Positions 9,745-18,800 of a stretch of DNA of 64,000 nt are shown here, one piece after another. Source of the stretch: Sphingopyxis sp. BE259 (GTDB taxonomy: Bacteria > Pseudomonadota > Alphaproteobacteria > Sphingomonadales > Sphingomonadaceae); NCBI RefSeq assembly GCF_031457495.1, contig NZ_JAVDWM010000001.1:2840001-2904000 (forward strand), written 5' to 3'. Each line of letters starts with the position of its first letter. Position 1 is the stretch's first letter. A program made the translations under genes and the position numbers. The notes beneath the pieces were generated by a model that did no database searches, had not been told where the DNA came from, and saw only the letters and a program-made list of their open reading frames with translations.

Positions 9745-10058
9745 CCGCGCCGCGCCAGCGCGCGCTCGACAATCCCCGGATTTGCGCCGCCGACCAAACG
9801 GCCTTGCGCGCCGACCAAGGTCGACCGAGCCCGGCGCCCGATGGAGCGCGGAATTGCATAATGTCAGCCCCTGCATCGATGCCATCCTGAGGAAACTATC
9901 GACTTGGCGACCCTAACCGAGCGCGCCACCGAACCCAATGCGAGCCCGTGAACCGGTACATGACAGGGTCCATGATGCCGCGGCACCGGCAAGGTAGCCA
10001 CCTTGCTTCGCCTCGTGCGCCGCCTGCCGTATCGCGCCCGTTCGGCGCGCCGTGCGGC
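9745..10058. other. non-coding gap between convergent genes
   Basis: About 310 bases between the stop of the LuxR-type gene and the stop of the exported protein gene. I see no convincing ORF with ribosome site, no RNA gene and no clear terminator with a T-tract here. Confidence 0.5.
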
Positions 10059-11138
10059 CTATCGCGGTGCCGTTGCGCACCGCGGATCGTCTGGCGCCAC
10101 AAAGGCCAGCCGTTCGATCAGCGCAAAGCCGACAGGCGCCTTGTTGCCGGCGGGGAAACGAATTTCCAAACGGCGGTTCCTGTCCTTGCCCAGTCCGATC
10201 AGCCAACTGCCATCCTCCCTGACTCCCGGCGGCGCATAGGGTGGCCCCACGCCGCGGCTGGGGTGAAAGGTCACACCGCTGCCCTGCAAAAATCCCGCTG
10301 GATGCTCGCGGGCGTCATCCGGGTTGGCTGGCTGCATCAGTTCGTCCGGCCCCGACAGCGTCACCACGACGTCGCCGCGCATCAGAAAGGTTTTTCCGAC
10401 GCGCAGCGATTTCCAGGGCCGCTGCAAAAGCTCAGCGGCGTCAAACGCAAAACCAATGCCGCCCACGCAATGATAGCCAGGACCGGCGGTGGGCGCCGCG
10501 GGATAGAGGCCGGGGTAAAAGGGATCGTCGAGCGCATCTATAAAGGCGGCCGCGGCGCGCGTCGGCTTGCCGGCGGCGAACGCGGCTGGACGGATACAGG
10601 CCGGCGGATTGGCGGCGTCCGACCGGAAGCGTGACAGGATCGCCTTGTCGGCGTCGCTGCCATCAAAGGAAGGCGAGGCGATGATCAACATCGGTCGTAA
10701 GCTGTCCGAAGACGTCGACGCATATTGCGCCGGAATCGCATAGCGCACGTCGCCATCGCGAAAACCCTCACGCGCAAAAACGGCGTCGCCCGCCGCGCCC
10801 GGCGGCAATGCGCCCCGATACCGAAACGCCAGAGTCAGATTGCCCAGCCCGATGATGCCCTCTTTGGCGGCGTCATCCGGCGGGGCCAGCGAAGCAATCG
10901 GCAACAGCGCGGGTGTCGCCGCGACCACATAGTCGTCGTTGATGATGCGAAAGATAGTGCCAACGACATGCGCCGCCTCGTTCGGCCCCACCGCGATCGA
11001 CACATCTCCTTCGCAAAGGGTCAGCGGCCCGTAAGCCCCATATTGCGGCGGCGGCAGAGGCGGCAGCGTGGCGTGTGCCGGGCCGCTGGATAACAGTCCA
11101 AGGGCCGCGAGGGACGGCAGGCATTTCGTTGCCGTCAT
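10059..11138 (-). CDS. exported protein of unknown function
   Basis: The 359-residue protein starts at ATG 11138 (MTATKCLPSLAALGLL) with a signal peptide ending near GPAHA; this ATG overlaps the stop of the upstream ankyrin gene (ATGA), indicating coupled translation. The mature part is rich in Pro, Ala and Asp, with several Cys (LTLCEGD, PACIRP, YHCVGG, DDPRCATAP) that could form disulfides in the periplasm. I recognise no family. The pairing with an exported ankyrin protein suggests an envelope role, which is inference only. Confidence 0.65.
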   Translation of the reverse strand: MTATKCLPSLAALGLLSSGPAHATLPPLPPPQYGAYGPLTLCEGDVSIAVGPNEAAHVVGTIFRIINDDYVVAATPALLPIASLAPPDDAAKEGIIGLGNLTLAFRYRGALPPGAAGDAVFAREGFRDGDVRYAIPAQYASTSSDSLRPMLIIASPSFDGSDADKAILSRFRSDAANPPACIRPAAFAAGKPTRAAAAFIDALDDPFYPGLYPAAPTAGPGYHCVGGIGFAFDAAELLQRPWKSLRVGKTFLMRGDVVVTLSGPDELMQPANPDDAREHPAGFLQGSGVTFHPSRGVGPPYAPPGVREDGSWLIGLGKDRNRRLEIRFPAGNKAPVGFALIERLAFVAPDDPRCATAPR

Positions 11139-11773
11139 GGTGCTTCCTGCTCGATCGCGATGCCCTTTCGCCGCAGCCACGATGCGACATCCTGCCGCCA
11201 GCGCAACGTTGCTGCATTCAACAGGCGGTCGGGGATCATGAACAGATAGGGCTGAAACGTCTGCCCCTGCGCGTTGCGCGCCGTCGGCGGCGCACCGGCT
11301 TCGAGCAGCGTCCAGACGTGCCGCGGTTCGTTGATCTGCGCCGCCACGTGCAACGGGGTGTTGCCCATGACATCGGCCTGCGCGACGCTAGCCCCCGCGG
11401 CCAGCAGCATGGCGAACTGCCGTTCGCGCTCGGCCAGCATCGCCGCCATCAAGGGCGTTCGCCCGCTGATGCGATTGCGGCTGTCGGGTTCCCAGCCGCG
11501 CGCCAGAAGCAATTTCAGATACGCCGGATTTTGCGCCATCGCGGCATGATGCAGGGCGGTATCGCCATCGGCGTCGGGCAACAGCGGGTCAGCTCCGGCG
11601 TCCAGCAACTTGGCGATCCGGCCGGCAGGCGCGCCGACCAGAATCTGCTGCGAAATACCCGCGGCGGCTTCCGTGGCGCCAGCCGAGCCGCTGGTGCCGG
11701 CAACGACGATCCACAGCCAGACCCCGAGCCATTGCAGCGCCAGCGCTGCGCGTCGCTTGTTCGATACCGCCAT
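11135..11773 (-). CDS. exported ankyrin-repeat protein
   Basis: The start is placed at ATG 11773 (MAVSNKRRAALALQWLGVW), giving 212 residues with a hydrophobic leader. Three to four ankyrin repeats are readable: DADGDTALHHAAMAQNPAYL, the SGRTPLMAAMLAERERQF unit, and MGNTPLHVAAQINEPRHVW. These are protein-protein interaction modules; in this type of exported protein they often serve as inhibitors or partners of neighbouring products. Its stop overlaps the start of the downstream exported protein by four bases, so the two are a likely operon and perhaps partners. The 5' side faces the divergent LprI-like gene about 170 bp away. Confidence 0.75.
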   Translation of the reverse strand: MAVSNKRRAALALQWLGVWLWIVVAGTSGSAGATEAAAGISQQILVGAPAGRIAKLLDAGADPLLPDADGDTALHHAAMAQNPAYLKLLLARGWEPDSRNRISGRTPLMAAMLAERERQFAMLLAAGASVAQADVMGNTPLHVAAQINEPRHVWTLLEAGAPPTARNAQGQTFQPYLFMIPDRLLNAATLRWRQDVASWLRRKGIAIEQEAP

Positions 11774-11941
11774 GCCGTCGGCATCCGCTGCGCGCCCGCA
11801 AAAGCAAAGGCCGGAAACGCACTGGTACGCCGCCTGCCCTGCCCCGCCACCGCGCCCCACTCTATTCCGTACACCGCGATCGCGCGGCTTGTCGCAACCG
11901 ACAACCGGGCGGCAGTTACGTCGAAGCGGGAGTATCGTCGG

Positions 11942-12373
11942 ATGGCGGGACGTCGTATCAACTACAGCTTGCTGGCCGGTCTCTGGCTTTTCGCGGCGGA
12001 CGCGAGCAGCCCGTCGGCAGCGGCGCCCGCCCCTGACGATCGCTCGCCGGTTTTTCGCGAATGCGTCCGCGACAGCGGCGGAGTGACCACGGCGATGCGA
12101 GCCTGCATGGCGAGCGAGTATCGCCGGCTCGACAGGGCGCTGAACGCCGCCTATCGCGCCGCGCTACGCCGCTCGCCGGGCGACGCTGCGCGGGCGCGGC
12201 TGCGCGACGGACAGCGGGCCTGGCTGAAGGACCGCGACGCAATTTGCCGCGCCGAGGTCGAACGATCGGGCATGGCCGGCGGCACCGGCGGCTTGTTGAT
12301 CGAGGACAGCTGCCGGCTCCGCCTGCTGTCCGAACGCACCCAATGGTTGGCCAGTCAGTCACGGGCGCAGTGA
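11942..12373 (+). CDS. LprI / DUF1311-like exported protein
   Basis: A 143-residue protein with a signal peptide (MAGRRINYSLLAGLWLFAAD) followed by a four-Cys helical domain: ECVRDS, RACMASEYRRLD, AICRAEV and DSCRLRLLSERT. The arrangement (Cys, helix with YRRLDRALNAAYRAAL, DGQRAWLKDRDAIC) is that of the DUF1311/LprI family, members of which inhibit lysozyme or act in the envelope. The ATG at 11942 was chosen because it is the first in-frame start that gives a signal peptide; upstream codons overlap the divergent ankyrin gene. Confidence 0.78.
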   Translation: MAGRRINYSLLAGLWLFAADASSPSAAAPAPDDRSPVFRECVRDSGGVTTAMRACMASEYRRLDRALNAAYRAALRRSPGDAARARLRDGQRAWLKDRDAICRAEVERSGMAGGTGGLLIEDSCRLRLLSERTQWLASQSRAQ

Positions 12374-12455
12374 CAGTAGTGCGCCGGCATGCGCTGGCGG
12401 CGCACCGGTGCGTCGCGCGCGTTGCCGCAGTGCCGCCGATGTGCTGATCAGGCAT

Positions 12456-12893
12456 ATGCAAATGACCTTTGTCCGATCCACGGCATCGGGCGGCCTGGTC
12501 CGCTTGGCGTTGCTGTTCGCCCGCATCGCCACGGCTGGCCTGTTCATGGCGCACGCCGCCGTGCGGATCATCAACGATACCATCCCGCAGTTTGGCCAGT
12601 TCATGGAGTCGCGGGGGTTTCCGGCCGGCGAAACGGTGGTGTGGGCGATCACGATCACCGAACTGATCTCCGGAACGCTGATCATTTTCGGCCGATTTGT
12701 GAACGTCGCAGCGGCGGCATTGCTGGCGATCGCGGTCGGCGGCATTGTCCTGATCCATCGCCACTTCGGCTGGTTTGTCGGCGAACACGGCTCCGGCGGT
12801 ATCGAATATAGCGCCGCGCTGATCATTCTCTTGTTGATCATCATGGCCGATGATCACGATCGCCGTCGCGGCAGTGCCCCGCCACTTTCCTGA
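12456..12893 (+). CDS. DoxX family membrane protein
   Basis: About 145 residues with four hydrophobic helices (LVRLALLFARIATAGLFMAH; ETVVWAITITELISGTLIIF; NVAAAALLAIAVGGIVL; SAALIILLLIIM) in the DoxX topology. The GxxE-like segment and the HxGWFVGEHGSGGIEY loop fit this family. DoxX proteins are linked to quinone/redox membrane functions in some species, but the role here is unassigned. ATG 12456 is taken as start; 12462 (MTFVRS) and 12408 are alternatives, none with a strong ribosome site. Confidence 0.78.
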   Translation: MQMTFVRSTASGGLVRLALLFARIATAGLFMAHAAVRIINDTIPQFGQFMESRGFPAGETVVWAITITELISGTLIIFGRFVNVAAAALLAIAVGGIVLIHRHFGWFVGEHGSGGIEYSAALIILLLIIMADDHDRRRGSAPPLS

Positions 12894-12930
12894 CAACCGG
12901 ATGCGCGGCAGGGCCGCGTGCAGGCCATGA

Positions 12931-12942
12931 TGTGTTAGCTCA
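12931..12942 (+). promoter_or_regulatory. TGTGTTAGCTCA motif shared with two other sites
   Basis: The core YTAGCTCA also occurs upstream of the hybrid kinase gene (15683-15694, minus strand) and the autotransporter gene (23505-23516). Tentative common regulator site. Confidence 0.25.
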
Positions 12943-13073
12943 ATCGGGCGGTTGCGCCGCGTCGGCGACTGCGCCAGTCTTAGCCACTGATTTCGCTTGC
13001 CACATTTTCCGCGCGGACCATGTCCGGGGTCATGGCAGGCTGCGTCAAGTCCGCCAAAGGGTCGCTTGGTGGC

Positions 13074-13110
13074 GAAGGGACTCGCAGCGATGCGAGTCCC
13101 TTCCTTTTTT
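13074..13110 (+). terminator. strong Rho-independent terminator or attenuator
   Basis: A perfect 13-bp stem (13074-13086 with 13091-13103), GCGA loop, then CTTTTTT. It lies between the DoxX gene and the response regulator gene, on the plus strand. It may end the DoxX transcript or a short leader/sRNA. Confidence 0.8.
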
Positions 13111-13222
13111 CCCGAGAAAAGACGAACCAGTACGCCAAGACGCTGGCATCGATCGCCGCGTTGCGCGACGAAATCCCCGCTTCCGCCGACCAGCGCCGGA
13201 TGCAGCGGAGTTTCAGCGCCCC

Positions 13223-13861
13223 ATGCAAAGCGTCCCCGCCGAACGGATCTTGGTTGCCGACGATCATCCCGTGTTTCGCGACGGGATGTGCCGTCTGCTC
13301 GGCGGCGCCTTTCCACAAGCCGACATCGTCGAGGCGGGCAGCGTTGATGAAATCATGGCGCTCGCCAGCGGCGCCGCCACGCCCACCCTGTTCATCCTCG
13401 ACCTGATGTTCCCCGGCATGGATCCCTCCGCTACCATCGCGACCCTTCGCGGCGAGTTTCCGACCTCTTCGCTGATCATCATCTCTATGTCCGACGACGC
13501 CGAAACCATTGGACGCGTCATGCGGCAGGGCGCCGACGGCTTTATCGGCAAGGCGATGCCATCGGACGCGATGCTGGCCGCAATCAAAGCGGTGCGCGGC
13601 GGTGATACGCTGGTGCTGGTGCCCGAAACGGCCGCGATCGCCGCGCCGCCACCGGCGCGTCAACGGGACCAGGCCTTCACACCGCGCCAGCGCGACGTCC
13701 TGTCGCAGCTGGCGATGGGCAAGACGAACAAGGAAATCGGGCGCCAGCTCGACATTTCGCCGTTCACGGTCCGCATCCATGTGTCGGCGTTGCTGCGGAT
13801 ATTGGGCGCCCAGACACGGTCGGAAGCGGCAGCAAAGGCCAACGCGCTAGGGCTGCAATAA
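13223..13861 (+). CDS. NarL/FixJ-type response regulator
   Basis: The 212-residue protein starts at ATG 13223 (MQSVPAERILVADDH). Its receiver domain has the acidic pair VADDH, phosphoacceptor Asp60 in FILDLMFPG, a conserved Ser in ISMSDD and Lys in IGKAMP. The C-terminal LuxR HTH spans roughly residues 150-205 (FTPRQRDVLSQLAMGKTNKE, IGRQLDISPFTVRIHVSALL). It converges on the hybrid kinase gene with six bases between stops, which suggests they form one signalling system. A perfect terminator hairpin sits 113 bases upstream of the start, so its promoter is either downstream of that hairpin or subject to read-through control. Confidence 0.9.
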   Translation: MQSVPAERILVADDHPVFRDGMCRLLGGAFPQADIVEAGSVDEIMALASGAATPTLFILDLMFPGMDPSATIATLRGEFPTSSLIIISMSDDAETIGRVMRQGADGFIGKAMPSDAMLAAIKAVRGGDTLVLVPETAAIAAPPPARQRDQAFTPRQRDVLSQLAMGKTNKEIGRQLDISPFTVRIHVSALLRILGAQTRSEAAAKANALGLQ

Positions 13862-13867
13862 TCCCGG

Positions 13868-15562
13868 CTAACCGGTCGGCAACTGCCCCCGGCGGCCGCG
13901 CAAAGCAGCGATGGCCGATCGCAGTTCGGCGGGTTGCACCGGTTTTTTGAGGATCAGGACGCTGGGATCGGCAATGATCTCCTCGATCGCCAGTTCGTCG
14001 TGCCCGGTCATCACAATTGCCATCGGCGGCGGATTTTCCTGACGATGCAGCGCAATGCAATCGGCGCCCGTCATCCCGCCGCCGATGTCGAAATCGGTGA
14101 CGATCAGGTCGCACCGCTGCGGGTGCGGCGGGACAATCGACCACGCCGCCACCTCGGCGCCCCAGGATCGCAGCAGGTGAGCCGTGGCATCGAGCACATC
14201 GATGTCATCCTCGACCAGCAGGACCTGCAAATCATGCAGCGGCACGGCATAGCTGGGGCCGCGATCGACCACCGGCGGCACCGCCGCCGCCGCGTTCAGC
14301 CCGTGGATCGCAACCGCGGTCCCATGTCCCGGTCGCGAGCGAATTTCCGCTGCCAGATCCATGAGCGCGCCAAGCCGCTGGACGATCGACAGCCCCAGCC
14401 CAACGCCTTGGGTATCGGCGCTGCCCAATTTGCGGACCTGGTAAAATTCGTCGAACAGCCGCGGCAGATGCTCCGCCGCTATGCCCGCCCCCTGATCGAC
14501 GACCCAGATCGAGATGCGGTCGCCGCGCCGCCGGCACCCGATCAGGACGCGGCCGCGCGGCGCATATTTGATTGCGTTCGACACCAGGTTTTGCAGCATG
14601 GTCAGCAACAGCGCCTTGTCGGCAAGGACAACGCGGTCGGACCGGACGAAGCGCAAATCGACGCCCGCCCACCCGGCGCTCACCTGATTCTGCTGTTCGA
14701 GCAGGCGAAACATCTGGCGGATCGAAACCGGTTCAAGCGTCGGCGTCACGGCGCCGCTGTCCAGTGTCGAGATATCGAGCAGCGAGCGGAACAGCTCAGC
14801 GACGCCCTGCAACGATCGATCGATGCGATCGACGATGCCGCGCTGTTCGGGTGCGAGCCCGGTCTGAGTCAGGCTGTTGAGGAATAGCCCGATGGCATGC
14901 ACCGGTTGCCGCAAATCGTGGCTAGCCTGGGCGAGGAAGCGGGACTTGGCGGTGTTCGCCTCCTCGGCATCCCGGCGCGCCTGCTCGATATGGCGCAGCA
15001 GCGTCTGAATATAGAAGGGCACGACCAGCGCGGTGAGCGAAAGGGTAAAGACCAGCACCGGATTGGCCCGCCAATAGGGCGTCAGCACCGTTATCACCGC
15101 CAGCGTGACCTGCACCATCGTTGCCGCGGCAATCATGTATCGCGATCCGAAGCGCAGGCCGTTACCCACCGTCACCCACATGATGATCGCATAGGTCGGC
15201 AGCATAGCCGCCGCGCCAGCGATGATGGCGAACGCAAGTCCCGCAAAATCATTGGCCATCCCGAAAATTCGGCGCGCCGGATAGTGCCCCGGATGACGGA
15301 TGACCACATAGAGGAGCCCGACCGCCACCGGCGTGTAGCAGGCGAAATAGGTAAGCACGTCCAGAGCCCACGGCTGGACACGCCGCTCGGGCGACGTCAT
15401 CACGCTCGCGACGATGGCGTAGCTCGACACCAGGACGAGTATCAACAGCCGTATCCACGCCTGCATCCGTTCGGAAACATCTTCGGCCGGCGTGCTTTTC
15501 ACGCGGCGAAACAAAAGCCGCGCGGGGCCGTCCTTGTCGCCAGCGACAATCTCATTTCGCAT
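13868..15562 (-). CDS. hybrid sensor histidine kinase with C-terminal receiver domain
   Basis: The N-terminal half contains about six membrane helices (IRLLILVLVSSYAIVASVM to VLVFTLSLTALVVPFYIQTL), then a helical linker and the HisKA box SHDLRQPVHAIGLF (phospho-His about residue 215 from this start). Next come a HATPase domain with N box NLVSNAIKYAP, DQGAGI and GLGLSIV, and a receiver domain (LLVEDDIDVL, phosphoacceptor in VTDFDIGGGMTG, LKKP). The start is uncertain: ATG 15562 (MRNEIVAG) is used, and ATG 15664 or 15679 is possible. The convergent NarL-type regulator is the natural output partner. Kinases with this HDLRQP box and attached receiver often form phosphorelays with LuxR-type outputs. 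Confidence 0.87.
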   Translation of the reverse strand: MRNEIVAGDKDGPARLLFRRVKSTPAEDVSERMQAWIRLLILVLVSSYAIVASVMTSPERRVQPWALDVLTYFACYTPVAVGLLYVVIRHPGHYPARRIFGMANDFAGLAFAIIAGAAAMLPTYAIIMWVTVGNGLRFGSRYMIAAATMVQVTLAVITVLTPYWRANPVLVFTLSLTALVVPFYIQTLLRHIEQARRDAEEANTAKSRFLAQASHDLRQPVHAIGLFLNSLTQTGLAPEQRGIVDRIDRSLQGVAELFRSLLDISTLDSGAVTPTLEPVSIRQMFRLLEQQNQVSAGWAGVDLRFVRSDRVVLADKALLLTMLQNLVSNAIKYAPRGRVLIGCRRRGDRISIWVVDQGAGIAAEHLPRLFDEFYQVRKLGSADTQGVGLGLSIVQRLGALMDLAAEIRSRPGHGTAVAIHGLNAAAAVPPVVDRGPSYAVPLHDLQVLLVEDDIDVLDATAHLLRSWGAEVAAWSIVPPHPQRCDLIVTDFDIGGGMTGADCIALHRQENPPPMAIVMTGHDELAIEEIIADPSVLILKKPVQPAELRSAIAALRGRRGQLPTG

Positions 15563-15682
15563 AGCTGCACCCAGGTCCACAAGTTGCCGTCGGAGCGGCG
15601 CCCGCTCGCAGCGCGCGAGATAGACGGTCAATGCGCCGGGCGCGCAAGCATTCCGATGCACCATGACATTTTGCCGCACAGG

Positions 15683-15694
15683 TGAGCTAGGTCA
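15683..15694 (-). promoter_or_regulatory. TAGCTCA-type motif upstream of the hybrid kinase gene
   Basis: Read toward the kinase gene the site is TGACCTAGCTCA, sharing the core CTAGCTCA with the site before the autotransporter. Confidence 0.25.
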
Positions 15695-15775
15695 GCGCCG
15701 CGCTCCCTTGGCTGTGCGACCGCCGCTACCACGCCTTGGCAATGGACCAAGGCTCCCCAGCGTTGGTGCCATGGC

Positions 15776-15818
15776 AAAAAGGGAAGCGGCGGCGCGATCC
15801 CCCGCGCGCCGCCGCTTC
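15776..15818 (-). terminator. Rho-independent terminator of the autotransporter gene
   Basis: A 14-bp GC-rich perfect stem (15783-15796 with 15805-15818) is followed on the minus strand by CCTTTTTG, about 45 bases after the autotransporter stop at 15861. The plus-strand side also ends in a T-rich stretch, so it may work in both directions. Confidence 0.8.
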
Positions 15819-15860
15819 TTCCTTTTGTCCGGCATCGACCGCGGCAATTCCCCGCTGGGG

Positions 15861-18800
15861 TCAGAACGCCTGTTTGACGTTGATCAACACGCCCTGATCG
15901 GCCCCCGCACCGCTGTTGTCGCGATACGAATATTCGATGTCGACCGCGGTCCGATCGCCGATCATCATCTCGACCCCAAAGCCCATCAACAGGCGGCTGC
16001 GCGCATATCCGGTCAGCGGGACGCCGTTGAACGGCCCCGAGATCTGGTCGAAATAGGCCACCAGCGCCTCGCTGTCGCGTTCGATGTCGCGCTGATATTC
16101 CAGCCGCAGGCGCGGCAGGAAAAAGCCGTTCTCGACCGCAATCCGGTAGTCGAGCTTGGCCCCCGCGCCGATCGAAGTGAACGCCACGTCTTGGTCGCGG
16201 TAGGTCAGGTCGAACACCGAACCACTGTTTTCGGTATAGCCGTTGAGCTTGCCACGCTGCGCGTCGATCCGCGCATAGGGGGTAAAGCGCCAATCGCCGC
16301 TTTCGATGTCCGCGCCTGCCGATACCGACCCGAACCATTGGCGCCCACTGCGCGACGAATTGACCAGCGCGCCCGACAAGGTGACATAGCGGCGCAGGTC
16401 AAAATCGAGCCACTGATACCCCGCCAGCCAATCGACATAAAGACCACCGCCGAGCAGGTGACTGCCGTAAATCGCCAGCGTCTTGGCTTCGCCCTCGCTC
16501 TGCGACCCGTTGCGGCCGACATCGGTCGTCTCGCGGCCCAGGCCGACCCCGACCCCTGCGGCGAAAGATGGGCTGAAGCGATAGTCGGCGCCAAAAGTCA
16601 CACCCTCCGATTCAAAGCGTTCGGACGGTCGGCCGGTCTGTTCGTCGCGGTCGCCCCAGCGGATCGCGCCCCCGGCCCAGACGGTGAGCGGAGCCTGCGC
16701 GCTGCCGCCCGTTCCGTCGGCATTGGCCGCTGTGTTCGCGCTGCCGTCTGCCGTCGCCGATCCGATCGCGCCGCCGCCGAGCAGCCCGCCCGCCATCGAT
16801 CCGCCCGAGAGCGGACCGCCGTACGGATTGGAGCCAAATCCGCCCGGCTGGCGGTTCGCCCCGCCCGCGGCGTTGCCGCCCGCATTGGCGCAGACCGGGT
16901 TGGTCCATGCGGTGATGCTGTCGATACAAGGATCCGACCCGCTGATCCGCAGCGAATTGCTGAACCCGCCGCTACCGCCGCCGCGGCGCATCCCTTCCAG
17001 CCGTCGATTGAAATTGCCGACCTGGGTATCGACGAAGCGGCGGGCCGAATTGACCTGTGCCTGCACCAACCCGCGCACTTCGGGATCATTAGCCGGATTG
17101 GGCCGCGCAACGATCCGCAGTGTGTAATTGATCGTCGCGGTCGATGGCGTACCGCCGGTGCTGTCGGTCACGGTGACCGCAAAGGTCGCGTCACCCGATC
17201 CGGTCGGCGTCCCGGCAATGACCCCGGTTGCCGCATTGATCGTCAGGCCCGCGGGCAGCGCGCCAGCACTGACCGCAAAGCTGTAGGGCGCGATGCCCCC
17301 CGCGGCGGTGAGCCGCTGGCTATAGGCAACCCCCTGCGTCCCTGCAGGCAGCGCCGCCGGGGTGACTGTGATCGCCGAATTGGCGACGTTGAGCGTCAGG
17401 CTGGCGGTGCCCGCCTGGCCATTGGCGTCGGTGACGTTGACGGTGAAGGCAAAGGCACCCGTCGCCGTTGGCGTCCCCGCGACGACGCCGCCCGCCGACA
17501 GCGAGAGTCCCGCTGGCAGCGCGCCGCCGCTCAGCGCAAAGCGATAGGGTCCGACGCCGCCCGTGGCCGCCAGCGTCGCCGAATAGGCGGCGCCCGCGGT
17601 TGCGACCGGCAAATTGGTCGGTGTCACTGAAACCAGCGGCGCGGCAACGGTCAGGGTATAATTGCCCTGCACCGTGAACGGCGCCCCCGCCCCGGTCGAT
17701 CCGGTGTCGGTCGCGGTCACCGCAAAGCTGAAAGTCCCCGATGCCGTCGGCGACCCGGAAAGCAGCCCGGTCGACGGATTGAGCGTGACACCCGCCGGCA
17801 AATTGCCGGTCAGGCTATAGCTGTAGGGGCCGACGCCGCCGGTGGCGGTGATCGCCTGGCTGTATGCCGCCGTATAACTGGCGGTGAAGCTGCCCGTCGC
17901 CGGGGTCAGCGCCAGCGCCGGAGCATTGACCGTCAAGGTGAAGGTCTGGCTGGTGTTGAACGGGCCGTTACCGGTCGAGGCATCGGTGCCCGACACTGCG
18001 AGCGCAAAGCTGCCCGCGCTGGTCGGGGTGCCCGACACGGTCACGCTGTTCGCGCTGCTGCCGCTGATCGCCAGTCCGGCGGGCAGGTTCGCGACCTGAT
18101 AGCCCGCGAAAGGCTGCGCGCCGCCGCTGAAGGTGAAGGTCTGGCTATAGGCTGTCCCTGCCGTCGCGGTGAGCGGGCCGTCGGCCGCGATGGTGATCGC
18201 CGGATTGGCGACGGTGATCGTCACCGTCGCCGGTGCCGACGTCCCACCCGCATTGGTCGCGGTATAGGTGAAGCTGTCGCTCCCCGCGAAACCGGCATTG
18301 GGCGTGTAGGTCACACCGGTGCCGTTGGCGACCGCGGCGCCATTGGCGGGCGGTGTGGCGATCGCCACGCTCGCCGCCGCACCGCCGCTGATGGCAAGCG
18401 TGATCGGGTTGGCGGCGCTGCCATAGGCGACGGTCGCCAACACCGGATTGGCGATCGGCGCCGGCTGTTCGATCTGCACCGAATAACTTTGGGTCGCCGT
18501 ATAAGGCCCGCTGCCGGTGCTGCTGTCGGTCGCGGTGACCGCGAAACTGAAGGCACCAAAGGCGGACGGCGTTCCCGACAGCACCCCGCTGGCCGACAGC
18601 GTCAGCCCGCCGGGCAGCGCGCCGCCAGTCACCGCGTAGCTGTAAGGTGCGGTGCCGCCGCTTGCCGGGTTCAGCGACGCATTATAGGCAAAGCCCACCT
18701 GCCCGCCAGCCAACGTCGTCGGCGGCAGCGACACCACCGCGGCGCCGATCGTCAGCGCATAGGCGCGGCTGCCGGTCTGGGCATTGGCATCGGTGGCGGT

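Larger units (their letters stand above)
12894..13222. other. 329-bp non-coding region between doxX-like gene and response regulator gene
   Basis: It holds a TGTGTTAGCTCA sequence (12931) and a strong hairpin with T-tract (13074-13110) but no convincing ORF. The hairpin lies 180 bases after the DoxX stop and 113 bases before the regulator start. Confidence 0.6.
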
